64,000 nt of DNA from Seminavis robusta (GCA_903772945.1 CAICTM010000213.1:26999-90998), one strand, 5' to 3'; positions 43,906-55,026 are shown, counted from the stretch's first letter. Program-made: numbers and translations. The notes: generated by a model from the letters alone, not told the origin.

Positions 43906-46459
43906 GTTTGTTGTTGTCAGTTCCTGTTTGGAAATTATGGCTATCGTACCAGTTTGGTTTCTATCTCTAGCTAGAGTATGGTCGTTGTTGTTTGGGCTAC
44001 AAGATTAATTTTGTGGGTGCTGGTGGATAACAAAGGCCATAGCTAGCTACCTGGTGGTAGCGCTTGCTGGATCGTTCTGCGTGGCTGCGGCGAGCGCCAT
44101 CACGGAGCCACAATGCATGCACAGGATGGGCCTGCCAAGAGCCTGTGAAGATGCATAGCGCTTTCAGTGGTTCATGAGCATGGTCGACTGTGTAACACTG
44201 TGTACTCTCGTATTGCTTTTCGCTACCGAAATCCTGTATGCAAAGTGTGACTCGGATTCCACCAAGTCTAAAAGTAGACTAAGTGAAGCCTGTAATAACT
44301 CCTACTCCAATATTAGAGTATTAAAATACCGAGCTCTGCGTGATTAATAAATTTTCTCCTTTTGCTCTGTAAGACTACTAGCTAGCTAGTACAGTATTTC
44401 AGACATTCACGGCCGAAACTTTTAGCTAAAGGAACCCCTTGCTACATTCTAAAGTACTGTACTGTATCTTGACCTTTGCTCATCGACTGACGACACGATG
44501 CCCTACTATGTACCAGGTACTATGCACCTTAACTTAAACCAATTATTCAGTACGGTATAATTGATCATGTGCTGTGCCGGTATGCATGGTGGTCCCTTCG
44601 AACACACGATGTCATAGCCATTCAACTAGAACATTCGAACGGCACGGTGATGCCGAAGATGTGCGAGATGTCCAAATGATTCTTGCTTGTGCAATGGGTC
44701 GAGTTGGAAACCGATTGATTGCGTGAATCAATCACTCATGAACGAGGGCTGTCGCTTCTTCACCATCGCACTACTCCAGTACTAGTAGCTAGTATAATGA
44801 ATTCGAATTGAAAGCCTGTGGCAAAACGCAGAAATTCAAAGCTTCTTCAAACATGATTGATTCAAAGATCCGCAATGACTTATTGCCCGTGCAAACTTGC
44901 CCCTGGGTGCATCCATCGGTACCGGTACCCTAGCTAGAGGCCTTCTACACAAAGCAAATTTGATCGAAGCCAAAGGATCTTCCCCACAATCGTACTGTAG
45001 TACTGTATGTAGAAAGGCTCACAGTGTTGCGAAGAGTTGACCAATACAACATAGTCTTTACTCTCCCGCTGGCTGTTTTGAGGTTTGAGGGACACTCGAG
45101 CGAGTGACTGTCGCTCGACTCGACTGTCACTCGACTGTCACTCGAGTGTGGCCCACACAGCCACCGTGCCACCGTACCGGTAGCTCTACTGGTAGCGATT
45201 TTCGAAAGCATGTTTCATTGTCATGTTTCGCCCCGTGAGGAGCAGATGCCAGATGCATGCCAGTCTTTGCTTTTAAAACTGTCACGTTGCCCCCAGCCAG
45301 TGTCTCCATGTCCCAAGAGCCTCAGAACCTCCAAAACCCCACCATGCTGAGAAGTGAACAGCGCGGGGTTACCCTTTGGCTCATTATCTCATGAAAATGG
45401 CGTCGAACGGCAGTACGGTAGATCATGGCGTCGAACGGCGACAGGACCGCATCGGCCGTACTAGCTAGAGTTAGCAGCGGCTGTGGCATCGACGAATCAA
45501 CACTTCGTCCGGCCGATGACTGCTTCCACGGTTCATTTATGTATCAAGATGATGTTACCTCCTTTTGCAGCGGCTAATCCTATCTACAGCGGCTACTACT
45601 TCTCCACCATGATCATGACATGATCCTTCTGTTCCGATTTGCTGGAAACAGCGGCAGCGACAGATCGACGGATTTTTCGTCGATGACTGCTTCCAAGATA
45701 TCTGATGTTATTACAGCGGCGAGGCGACCGATTGATGCCACGGGGCGATCTATCGAAGCAACCATGACGCGGAGTAACGAACCAGCGGCTGGTACGGCAG
45801 ACTTCCTTGCGAGGAGCGACGCGAAGATTGCCACGGATTGATGACTGCTTCCACGGAGCGTCTTTCAGGAAGCAACCACGACGTTAACGACGCGAAGACG
45901 GCGACAATGCAATCCAAGAAAGAAGCTCCACAGCGTCATCCTCTTCCACAAATCTGCAACTCATTCTCATTGGTTTGTGGAGATGATGATCGCTTTCTCT
46001 TCCAAGGAGAGCTTATCTACTCTTCAGTGTTTGAACCTGCTGCACATGCAGCGGTACCTTCAACTCAACATCTTCTACGAAATTATTCAATTTTTTGTGG
46101 AACCCGAAAACAGTATCCTAAACGAGCTACAGCTGTCGCTCGAGAGGTTTGGCTAATTCTTATTTGCTTTCGAAATGGGGATCCGGATCTGTTGAAGGAA
46201 GAGCTGTTCTCTTGCATCAAAACATTATGTAGAAGGACGAGGTGTCAAGTGAGGAAGTCTCCAATACTTACCGAAAGGAGGCTTTCCATACTGCTGGCAC
46301 ACTGGCTGAGATGAGGAGCGAACTGAAGGTGCAGTGCATACCGACACTCTTGCCCAGGAAGGACTTGGTGAAGAAGCTTACTATTTGGCTCTCGTTTATC
46401 TCCGTTTCCACGCCGTGGGGGTTCCCCAGGAGCGTCCCTCAATCGCGCATTATGGTCCA
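43906..46459. other. Long intergenic region, repeats
   Basis: Contains a GGTACCGGTACC site (44918-44929), a CACTCGA-rich tandem repeat near 45095-45150, a repeated ATGGCGTCGAACGGC (45397 and 45425), and a block at 44808-45035 similar to 60854-60970 (GGCAAAACGCAGAA; TATGTAGAA-GGCTCACAG). A 158-codon plus-strand frame (45838-46314) has no domain. A second frame at 46310-46500 looks protein-like (LGEEAYYLALVYL) and runs into the transposon end, so a gene relic may lie here. Confidence 0.4.
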
Positions 46460-46476
46460 GTCGTGCGTGACGTCAG
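46460..46476 (+). repeat. Left terminal inverted repeat (candidate)
   Basis: GTCGTGCGTGACGTCAG matches the reverse complement of 55010-55026 at 15 of 17 positions. Confidence 0.55.
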
Positions 46477-46516
46477 ATACCGAGCCGGGCGGTTTCATGG
46501 TTGGCGTCACTCGTGT

Positions 46517-46755
46517 TTGAAAAACGCCCCTAACGGTTTAGGGGTAGATTTGAAACCCGCCCCAAATTTAGGGGCGGATTTCGAAACCGACCTGAAATAG
46601 GGGCGTTTTTCCGAATCTGCCCCTAATTTTTAGGGGCGTTTTTCAAACACGCCCCTATTTACAAATCTGCCCTAATTCCGAGAAACGCCCTTAAAAACGG
46701 TCCGATTTAGGGGTAGATTTAGGGGCGGGTTTCAAATCTGCCCCTAATTTTGATC
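46517..46755 (+). repeat. Left array of TTTAGGGGCG/CGCCCCTAAA motifs
   Basis: About ten copies of TAGGGGCG/TAGGGGTAGA or complements alternate, spaced by TTTGAAAC-type or TTTCAAA-type linkers, so that almost any two neighbours can pair. It mirrors 54699-54965. Confidence 0.85.
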
Positions 46756-47040
46756 GAGTCCTCGTGGCCATTGACCATTATTTTGACGATGGCACTTCGG
46801 TTCCATCAACCCCTTCCGCTACTAGATTTCTCAGTAGAATAAGTACCAGCAGCGTAAATAGCCTTCATGTGTTACGACCGAAGCATCGTGGAGCATGAGC
46901 GAGCGATATAACTCCGTATCGATGGCACTCCGTATCGATGGCACTCCGTCATGCTGCTCCGATGGAACTTCACGCTTGGAGTTCGCTGCAAAACACCCAC
47001 AATTGGCAAGTGGCACGTCGAATGGTGACAAACCGCTACC

Positions 47041-48388
47041 ATGGCAGCCGATGATGATGAAACCAACAACGATGATGCTCTGCTTCTCGAGCAGTGGAAC
47101 AAGTACAAGCCAAACCATACATTCAACCTTGTCCTCAATAAGGAGTCTAGCGATCTCTCTGGGAAAGGATTCCAAAAGTTTGGCTCGCCGTTGCTTTTTG
47201 TCGATGGCCATGCTCTATTCACTGAGAGCCGCGAACTGGCCAAGCTACTTCGAAGCCACATTGATACAATACTCCCGCACGAGTCAATGATTCCTTGCTG
47301 GGAGATTGTGTTCAAAAAAGTCATCTCTGAAGACGTTGTCAACACATTTTCTACGGAGGTCACAGCCAGGCTTCGCCAAGCTGCTCTTCGTCTCGCAAGG
47401 ACACCAGCAACCATCTTTGGTGACCCCTTTGATTGTCAAGATGAATGGGGATGGGTTTGTGATGGAGCTGAACCCCTTTGGCGCCTCTGAGCCTTCCTTG
47501 AGAATTCGAACGCAGCGCCATGATATGGTCCTCTGGCTGGCATCATACAATGTACTCGGCAACGCATGGAGTCTTTATAGTACACAGCCTCTCGTGGAAG
47601 CTCCTGATCCAAGCCAGAGAGTCATGAAGGTTACTTCTGGGAACCAAACGTTCTTTGTGACACAGAAAGCCAAAGACTCAATGATGAAAGCTCTTGAAAG
47701 CAACAGCAACAAACCAACAATGTTTTTCAGAGCCAAGGACACCATCAGAGCTGTGGCCGACACTCTTGAAGTGGATATGCTGGAGTATTCCATGCCCCAA
47801 ACATCAGAGCAGCTTCAGGCATTCAACTGGGACTTGGTCACTCCTGGAGAGTGGGGCACATACCCCCAGGGAATTGACCCGATTCAAGATGATTTCGATA
47901 AGGTGAGAGCAGTGCATCAGGCTTCGAAAGCTGACAAGGATGCAAAGGCTAGATCACAAGGTCAGGCCAGCAGTAATGTCCAATCATACTGCACATATTG
48001 CCAGAGGTGGAGATTGTGGCGGAATATGATGGCTGTTTTTCGTGCAATGAATCCAACAGCCGAACTATCCCTTGTTGAAGCCATTGCCAGGGGAGTCTGC
48101 AAGCTCTGCCATTCTAAGGATGCAATGATAGAAGCCATTGATGAGGAAGTCAAAAAGCACATCCGAAAGCTCAAAAGGGCAGCAGCAAAGTTGGAAAAGC
48201 AAAAGAAGATTGACGATCAGCTGGCTGCTACTCGGGCTGCCCAAATTAAAGCAGCAGAGGATGCGGAGGCAGCCGAACGGAGGCCGAGAGGATTCAACGT
48301 GAACGACAAGAAATCAACAACAGCCAAGAACTGGGAGACAGCAGCCAAGACCTGGGAGGCAGGGGACGAACATCAAGGGCTGTGTTGA
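47041..48388 (+). pseudogene. Transposon ORF, N-terminal part, frameshifted
   Basis: The frame opens at ATG 47041 and is coding-like for about 135 codons. Near 47440 the sense passes to the next frame, which runs to 48388 (NPFGASEPSLRIRTQ, WLASYNVLGNAWSLYS, then a Cys pair YCTYCQRW and a Lys/Ala/Glu-rich coiled coil). From 48388 to about 48600 the coiled coil seems to go on in other frames past an A10 run. It may once have been one gene with the HhH-GPD ORF directly downstream. I recognise no family. No GT..AG intron of credible length explains the first shift, so an indel is more likely. Confidence 0.5.
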
Positions 48389-48605
48389 GAACCAAAAGGA
48401 AAGAGTTACTCCTGCACTCCAGCAGTCGGACCAGCAAGCAAAGGAGGCCCGAAGGAAGCAAGCAGCAGCCGCCCGGGCCGCACAAGAGAAAAAGCCAAGA
48501 AAGAGGAGGCTTTGGAAAGGGAAAAGGAGAGAGTGACCAAAGAAGAGAGCGATTGTACCAGCAAAAAAAAAAGCAAAGAGATGTGACACAGCGCGTCTTG
48601 GTGAC

Positions 48606-49622
48606 ATGGAGACTCCTCGGCAGAAGGCCACCAGGTTGGGTGATGCTTGGAATCCTCCTCGCAAGGGTGACAACTCCTCCATGCAGAATCCTGGTTGTGC
48701 CTGGACCGAAGCCAGCACTAAGAAGCTGAATCTTCTTGGCGTCATTTGCACGCTGCTGAGTAAGGAAGGAATATTGCCGAAACCCATGTCATTTGGCGCT
48801 GCCATGGAGTTCATTGGAGCAGACAATTTACGTCCTCCCGTGGACTTCAGAGGCCGTGTTTTCATCTATCTTGTTATGGTTGTTCTTGCTCAGAAGAGGT
48901 TTGTTTACCCGATTACCTTCCATCATAGTTGTTGCCTTCTTGGCTTTCCAATGAAACCTAACACTCGTGTCGTTCATTGCAGCTCTTCTGATGACGCCAT
49001 TGCAGCTGTGCTGGCCTTTCTGGGACAGGGTTTGGTCTCTCCTGATGACTTTGCGGCTGCTACTGTACAGAGTCTTAAGAAGATCCTTGATGATTACGAC
49101 ATTAACGGCAAAGCTGCTGCCACTCTCAAGTCAATTGGAACAGATTTGGTTGCGAATTTTGAGGGGAGTGTTCCATTTAAAAGGGCGGATCTTTCTTCCA
49201 TCTGTGATGACACTGTGACATCGCTGCTGATGTCCCATGTCTTTGGCTCCACTGACACTGTCGTAGGACTTCATACCCGGAAGATATTGACTGCTCTTGA
49301 CATGGTTGACTGGGAGGAAAGTGGAACGAGTGAAAAGGCAGAGATCAAAATGGTGGACCTTCCTCCTGCCCTGGTCAAAAGGAGCCTCAAAACATGGCTT
49401 CCAAAGGGTGAAGGGAGTGCTCTTCATGACAAGATGGATTCTCTTGGACGGATTTTGGGAAACCTGAGGCAAGGCACGTGGGGCAAGGTTACCAGGGTTT
49501 TGAATTCGAATTTGTCCCCAAAGGAAAAGAAAGCAGCGACTGAAATGGTACTCAGTATTTCACAATTCTACAAAGCCACCCGACCTGGAGGCCGGAGCAC
49601 AAGAAGCTGTCGCACCACATGA
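48606..49622 (+). CDS. HhH-GPD (endonuclease III-like) protein in transposon, catalytic residues missing
   Basis: An 84-nt intron (48899-48982, GTTTGT..TTGCAG) splices in frame and joins VVLAQK to SSSDDAI, giving the endonuclease III entry helix (LSAQ-type). About 310 residues remain. The later blocks match in order: NGKAAATLKSIG (the KA helix), GSVPFKRADLSS, the helix-hairpin-helix position DDTVTSLLMSHVFG and VVGLHTRKI. In active enzymes the hairpin carries GVG-x-KTA with a catalytic Lys, and VDTH carries the catalytic Asp; here the Gly-rich hairpin and Lys are absent and the Asp is Gly. So it may bind DNA without glycosylase activity. The match is by pattern and moderate. ATG 48606 is in frame; the real start may be upstream if it is fused to the preceding ORF. 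Confidence 0.6.
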   Translation: METPRQKATRLGDAWNPPRKGDNSSMQNPGCAWTEASTKKLNLLGVICTLLSKEGILPKPMSFGAAMEFIGADNLRPPVDFRGRVFIYLVMVVLAQKRFVYPITFHHSCCLLGFPMKPNTRVVHCSSSDDAIAAVLAFLGQGLVSPDDFAAATVQSLKKILDDYDINGKAAATLKSIGTDLVANFEGSVPFKRADLSSICDDTVTSLLMSHVFGSTDTVVGLHTRKILTALDMVDWEESGTSEKAEIKMVDLPPALVKRSLKTWLPKGEGSALHDKMDSLGRILGNLRQGTWGKVTRVLNSNLSPKEKKAATEMVLSISQFYKATRPGGRSTRSCRTT

Positions 49623-50040
49623 TCCACATGCACCCACCTGGTACACTTTCTACAGAGATGTTGTGTAGAGAAAAAGGGTGCAGCTGTCCGTCACGCTGTT
49701 CCGTAATCACTATAAAGAACGCTATCAATCTAGTTTACTCCCGTACTAGCTAAGTGCCCAGCTTTCTTTTCTCTTCCAAAATTTCTGTCGTGCCTTGCCT
49801 TGCCTTGACGAATTCTTGTTGGCCCTTTGTTCAGAACCAGACCTAATGGTTGGTTTGAACAAATTTAGCCGGTCCTGTTCAGTCTTGAGGTGCCCTCCGG
49901 TCACAGAAGCCTTAGTCCTTTTCTGCTCTCCATCCATACTGTTGTCTTCAACGGTGCCATGCTGTTCGGCCTCCTCCTCCCTCGCACGATCTTCGGCCCC
50001 CTTTGCAGCACGATATTCAGGGGAATTCATCCGGGGTTCG

Positions 50041-50604
50041 TCAGGCTGAAGCTGAAGCTCTTTGAAGCTTGTCCGCTCTAACTGATTCTGCTTGGACATA
50101 CCAAACCAAGAGCTCCTCCACAGTCATCTGAGACAAATTTTGTGGGCTTGCAGCCATAGATTCGGCATAACTCCACATGCGCTCCAGGAGCTCATCAAAC
50201 GTCATATCACCACGGCTCACTTCCACGTTAAGGAGCTCTGAGATCTGCGCCCATGCCAAAGGACTGAAGCCATACTCATTGGTATCATAGTCAAAAGTCC
50301 GCTTACCTACATCGTCGTCTTCATCATCTTCTTCATCGGGGTTGGTTTTAGCCATAGCCTCAAACATGGCCTTTTCAATGTCGGCTTCTAAGAAGAAAAA
50401 AACATATAAGCGAAACAACACTAGTTTAGTTTTTGGACAAACAACTAACCAATAGTCCCGGGTCACCCTCTAAGATTGATCCATCCCACCTGACTGTTTT
50501 GTAGTTTGCTTCTTCAGCTTGTCGAGCGCCGCTTGACGCCTCGTGGCCATGGTGCTCTTCTTGACAGCAGAAGCTCTGCTAACCTTGCGAGACGCTTTCT
50601 CCAT
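50041..50604 (-). CDS. Small acidic/basic transposon protein (possibly part of the SANT gene)
   Basis: Exons 50604-50490 and 50387-50041 (phase 1, 102-nt intron) encode 153 residues: a Lys/Arg/Ser-rich start (MEKASRKVSR, KKSTMATRRQ), then an acidic stretch with DEEDDEDDD and a helical C-terminal part (FDELLERMWSYAESM, LVWYVQAESVRADKL). No family is recognised. Its ATG lies only six bases after the stop of the SANT-like gene and in the same frame, so the two may be one gene interrupted by a single TAG. Confidence 0.55.
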
Positions 50605-50610
50605 TGAACA

Positions 50611-52076
50611 CTAACCCACCTTGAAGCCAAGAAACTCTTCATATTTATCTTCCCCGTAGAATCCTGCGCCCACTCGGACGAATATAGATAACATCGTAAT
50701 AAAGCACTCGTTTGGCCCAGCCTGAGCGTACACGAGGGATGACTTCAGCTCTCCAACATAATCCACTCTTGAAAAATCTAGGACCCATGTCTCCCACTTG
50801 CGAGCCTCATTCTTGGCAGCCTCCAAGTGTGAAATAGTGGCATCATCCCGGGGAGCAAGGAACGAAACACCTGCATTGATGGACTTCATAACGCAGAGAG
50901 GGACGACTTGTGCTTTATTAAGGGCATCATACCTCTTTTCTTGGTTCTCCACACCCGGGGCCATTAAGAAGGGCAAAGATGGGACCTTAATGTGAATCTG
51001 CTTCGACCCAACAACATTCGCACTGATCCACTTGACGGTTTCATCATGATCCGAGAAGCGTTCATCCATGGCGTAGAGAATGAAGAACCCCTTTGATTCG
51101 TGCCCTTCTTCAGCTGCCTCCATATCCGGAACTGGGTAGATGAAGAAAGGCCCGTTGTTCTCTGGATGCTCAGCATCCACCTTGATAATTTCTGCAAAGA
51201 AAGCATGTCTGTTAGCACACAGCTAAGCACTGGCAAACCACACCACTAACAGCAAACATTACGTACTTGCACCCTCGGGATACTCGCTCATTTTGGAAGT
51301 ACCAGTGTTGGGCTTTGACTGTCGTTCCTCTTTCACAACCGGTGGAATCCCAGCAGTCCAACTCTTCTGTACTGATGAAGGGACCTTATTCGGCACGTGG
51401 ACTGACGAAGGGACTGGGTCGGGTGTTGGACCTGACGAAGGGACCTCGTTCGGCACGTGGACTGACGAGGGACTGGGTCGGGTGTTGGACCTGATGAATT
51501 GACTGGGTCGGGTGTTGGACCTGACGAAGGGACTGGAGCTGGTTTCGTGGCCTTCTTCGAAGTCTTTCCTGCCCTCACAGAAACGTTCAGCTTATTCAGA
51601 ATTTTAACCCACCTGGCGTCAGAATCCTTGTAGACTTCCTTCCACTTGTACACTTTCTTCTGAATCTTTTTACGGACTTGGTCACCTCTTTGTCCGTAGA
51701 GCTCTGGCCTCTGAATACACAGCTCTGAGAGCGCTTGCTGCGACTTTAGGTCAAACTTGTCAATCCCTCCAGCCAACAAAATGTCTTCCAATAGACTCTT
51801 CTGGATATTAAGTGAAAGCTTCACTCTGCGAGATCCAGCTGTGGACGCAGATCGGTCGGACTGCCCCAAACAATCTTCACCGTCTTCGAAGTTCCAATCG
51901 TCGCTACTGTACCCTCCTCCTTCTGTATCACCGGTGGTACACTCGTCAAAAGTAGCTTCAAGCTTCTTCCTAGGAGCAGGCGACGCAACCTTATCCTTGA
52001 CTTTCCTCGCGCTTGTTCCTTTTGTTGCGGTCGACTTCTTTCCTGTCGAGTAACCCTTCCCTGACCGTGTGGACAT
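50611..52076 (-). CDS. Myb/SANT-like transposon protein, one frameshift
   Basis: Exons 52076-51267 and 51191-50611 (intron 76 nt). The N-terminus is basic then acidic. Residues about 85-165 (LNIQKSLLEDILLAGG to RWVKILNKL) form a trihelical Myb/SANT-like DNA-binding domain, as in the second protein of PIF/Harbinger transposons, which escorts the transposase. A tandem PSSGPTPDPV/PSSVHVPN repeat follows. Within it one T is missing near 51470, shifting the frame; with that base restored the phase at the exon end fits exactly. The last 190 residues form an unrecognised domain (FFIYPVPDMEAAEEG, VYAQAGPNECFITML). The missing base is in a repeat, so an assembly error is possible. Confidence 0.65.
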
Positions 52077-52676
52077 TGCCCATCCCGCACAATGGGGATT
52101 TTCGGTACTCTGCTCGCATTTGCTGCCAGCTACTACTAGCTAGCTAGCCAGGAAAACTTCGTTGACCCAGCACCCATTTTCCTACGCATCTTCCACGTAG
52201 ATATACTACTGGCCAGGTCCGTGAACCTCATGGGGTAGCCCAAGAGGTGCGTCACCGCTTCAAAGATCCGACAATCGTCACTGCAAGCAACACGCAGCCA
52301 CCCTTTAGAAGATCCGAAAGTTTTCATGCTCATGTAACCGAGCTAGCTAGCTAGTACGTTGGCCAGCTATCTAGCTAATACATGTACTACGGTAGGCAGC
52401 TACCAAAGTTCAATGAACTCATTGGCAGGATAGGGTGGGGGGTACATGTATTGTTACCGAGTACCGTTAACCCTTCTTGAGAGTGATGACAAATTGGATC
52501 CACACGAGAAAAAGAAAAACCTTGACCTTTTACAAGCGACCGTCACCTAGTGACGGTCCTTTCGCGAAATCCCTATTCATTTATTTATTTATACCGAAAA
52601 AGGTTCAACCGCAGTCTCTTTGTGCACATTTGAGCTAGCTATTGCTGCCGACCCCGAGCTAGCTAGTAGCAAGACC

Positions 52677-53659
52677 ATGGCAGCCCTTGACGATGACATG
52701 ATCATGGATGATTCCTCCGATGACGAGCTACCATCTGGTGTGGTAATATTCACTCCTGATGAGATCCTGATGAAAGGGCTAATTGTTTTAGGTTGGACCC
52801 GTAATCGACTGGGTCGGAGGACCCACAACACTAATGTTGAGCAGTACCAGGGGATGTATGGTATCCATCCTTCTGTCGCTGCGCAGGTGTGGGATGACCT
52901 TCAAACAACAACGGTTGAAGAAGCCCGGATTGATACAGATCGTATTAACATTGATAAGCTTCACTGGGCACTGCATTTCCTATATCGCTATATACCCAAC
53001 TGAGACTGAGCGGGAGAGCCTGTGGAAGAAATGCGCCAACACTATTAGGAATGCTAATTGGTTCTATGTAGACGAAATTAGATCTCTAAAGTCTATGAAG
53101 ATTGTCTGGCCTGAATTTCAGCAGACTGACATCTGGATCATGACTGTTGATGGCACTCACCTCGTTACACTGGAGCCTGGTGACTCCGATGTTCCCAAGG
53201 ATCCTGCCTATTTTTCCTTCAAGCACCATGCTGCTGGATTCAACTATGAGGTGGGCATTGACCTCTTCAAAAGCAGGTGTATCTGGCTTAGTGGTCCACA
53301 CAAAGCTGGAACGTATAATGATGCCAAAATGTTTCGGGAAAAGGGGCTCATGCAAAAACTTAGGTCATCCGGTAAGAAGACCATCGGTGATGAGGGCTAC
53401 CGCGGTTTCCCAAATGAAATGAGCACTCAGAACACATTAGATCCTGAGGAAGTCAAAGAATTCAAGACACGGGCCCACCAACGTCATGAGATTTACAATG
53501 GTAAGCTGAAGAAATTTGAAGTTCTCAGCGAGCGTTTCCGCTGCAAGAACAACCCAAACGACAGCTACAGTGGCCGAGAAGCTCCAAATGTGCTTCGAGG
53601 CTGTGAACGTCCTTGTCCAGTACAAAATGGAAAAGGGCGAGCCTCTCTTTGATATTTAG
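52677..53659 (+). pseudogene. PIF/Harbinger-type DDE transposase, two frameshifts
   Basis: From ATG 52677 an acidic N-terminus and a helical region run to about 52995, where the sense moves one base (YPTETERESLWKK in the new frame). The catalytic core follows: IMTVDGTH (first Asp), GPHKAGTYNDAKMF with GDEGYRG (second Asp) and the HQRHEIYNGKLKKFEVL helix with the third acidic residue, as in Harbinger DDE proteins. A second shift near 53575 leads to the expected ending MCFEAV, VQYKMEKGEPLFDI and a stop at 53659. Without the shifts the frame stops at 53652 with unrelated residues. The enzyme cuts and joins transposon ends. Two one-base shifts would inactivate it, unless they are assembly errors. 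Confidence 0.75.
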
Positions 53660-53741
53660 CACCGTAAACTAGAATTTGTTTTCCACTATTAGCTAGCTCG
53701 TCATTATTTAAACCTAAATGTCTGATCGACGTGCTGATAGG

Positions 53742-54543
53742 CTAGTACTGCAACTTATCAATTTTTTTCTGCTTCATCGCTGCAGTGTAGTTATCAAATT
53801 TCAGCAGCCTCTCTTCCTGGTAGATGTGGTCTCTGAAAATAGCAAGGGGGTACACCTGATATGCCTGAGAATTCTCCCAGAGCTCTTTTGGTTTTTTCCC
53901 CTTGTGGTCTCCACCAGCAACAAGCACTTTCAAGTCTTTCTGGGCTTGAGACCCATTCCACTGTGGCTCCCCACGACTGTTGAATTCTGGTGTTGGATGG
54001 TTCTGTTTTGCTGTGAAGTAGGCGGCTAGATCATTGTCACGCCTCACCATTTTTTTTTGATAGTCATCTCTCACCCCTTCGAGTCTACGAATGAAAGCAG
54101 CATCAAACTCCAATCTCGCAAACGCAGCAAAGGTCATTCCAAATTTCCTCCATATCTTCGTTTGTGGAAATATTGTCTGGAATGAGGCCTTCCCGGAATG
54201 CCCTTTTGAGGAACTGTTTGGCTGCTGACTTGCGCCATACGATTGGCTCGGCTTTGTCTTCATTTACAAGATCACCATCTGCATGCTTGTTGCGAAGAGT
54301 TCGAAGCATTAGAGTGAACTTCGCATTTTGTCGTTTGTTGGTATAGTCTACACACGCAATAATGGGATTTGCTGCGTCCGCATACATCTGATAGACAGCG
54401 GCTGGGCGCATTTCTTTTAGCACGTGTGGAATAACACCTGACAGCACGTCATCCTTCAATTGCTTTCTGACTGCATTCCATTCGTCCTTTGAGGGGCCTT
54501 CTTCCACATCGTCTCTGTCATCGACTTCATCCTGGTCGTCCAT
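53742..54543 (-). pseudogene. Transposon gene of unknown function, frameshifted
   Basis: Start at ATG 54543 (MDDQDEVDD). An acidic leader is followed by a helical domain (DEWNAVRKQLKDDVLSG, YTNKRQNAKFTLMLRTLRNKH). Near 54130 the sense shifts one base into FAAFARLEFDAAF and continues to a stop at 53742 with SRGEPQWNGSQAQKDLK and YPLAIFRDHIYQEERL. I recognise no described family. Within the element it converges with the transposase gene. It may be a DNA-binding or accessory protein. Confidence 0.55.
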
Positions 54544-54698
54544 AATGGGCTGCTTGTAGTGTAGTACGAGATGGCAAGACACACTGGAGAGGGGACGAGG
54601 AGACCATCGGCAGCAGAACACCATACCAGTACTCTCGAAGAGACAAATGGAGGTCATTGACCCTCTCCGTAGGGATTGTACATGTGACACCCGTAGAA

Positions 54699-54965
54699 AT
54701 AGGGTTTGGACCCGGTTTCAAAATTTAGGGGCGGGTTTCAAATCTGCCCCTAACTGAAATCTACCCCTAAATCTGCCCCTAATTTAGGGGTAGATTTTGT
54801 GATATAGGGGCGTTTTCGCGAAACACGCCCCTAAAAATAGGGGCGTTTTTCAAACCTACCCCTAATTCAGAAACGCCCCTAAAATTAGGGGCGGGTTAGG
54901 AGAATACGCCCCTAACGGTTTAGGGGCAGATTTGAAACCCGCCCCTAATTTAGGGGCGGATTTCA
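54699..54965 (-). repeat. Right array of TTTAGGGGCG motifs (inverted copy)
   Basis: The same alternating motifs as 46517-46755, in opposite orientation; the block CCCCTAACGGTTTAGGGG occurs in both and is itself a palindrome. Confidence 0.85.
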
Positions 54966-55009
54966 TTCACGAATCATCTTTCGAAAATGACGTCATTCGA
55001 TATTCACGA

Positions 55010-55026
55010 CTGACGTCATCCACGAC
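55010..55026 (-). repeat. Right terminal inverted repeat (candidate)
   Basis: CTGACGTCATCCACGAC, reverse complement of the left end at 15 of 17 bases. A further TGACGTCA lies just inside, at about 54987-54996. Confidence 0.55.

Larger units (their letters stand above)
46460..55026. mobile_element. PIF/Harbinger-like DNA transposon with several genes
   Basis: The ends are an inverted pair of 17 bp (46460-46476 and 55010-55026; GTCGTGnnTGACGTCAG, two mismatches). Inside each end is an array built from TTTAGGGGCG and its complement. The interior holds a DDE transposase (52677-53659, +), a Myb/SANT-like protein with an adjoining reading frame (52076-50041, -), an HhH-GPD-like gene (48606-49622, +), an upstream coiled-coil gene (47041-48388, +) and a gene of unknown function (54543-53742, -). 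No target duplication is certain. Several ORFs have single-base frameshifts, so this copy may be inactive or imperfectly assembled. It separates the two acyl-AMP ligase copies. Confidence 0.75.

Noticed and set aside
45838-46314. 158-codon plus-strand ORF upstream of the transposon
   Set aside because: No recognisable family and the neighbouring frame looks equally coding-like; probably a relic or chance.
46517-46755. CRISPR-like or telomeric array
   Set aside because: Units alternate in orientation with no constant repeat-spacer length, the host is a eukaryote, and the array is paired with an inverted copy at the other transposon end.
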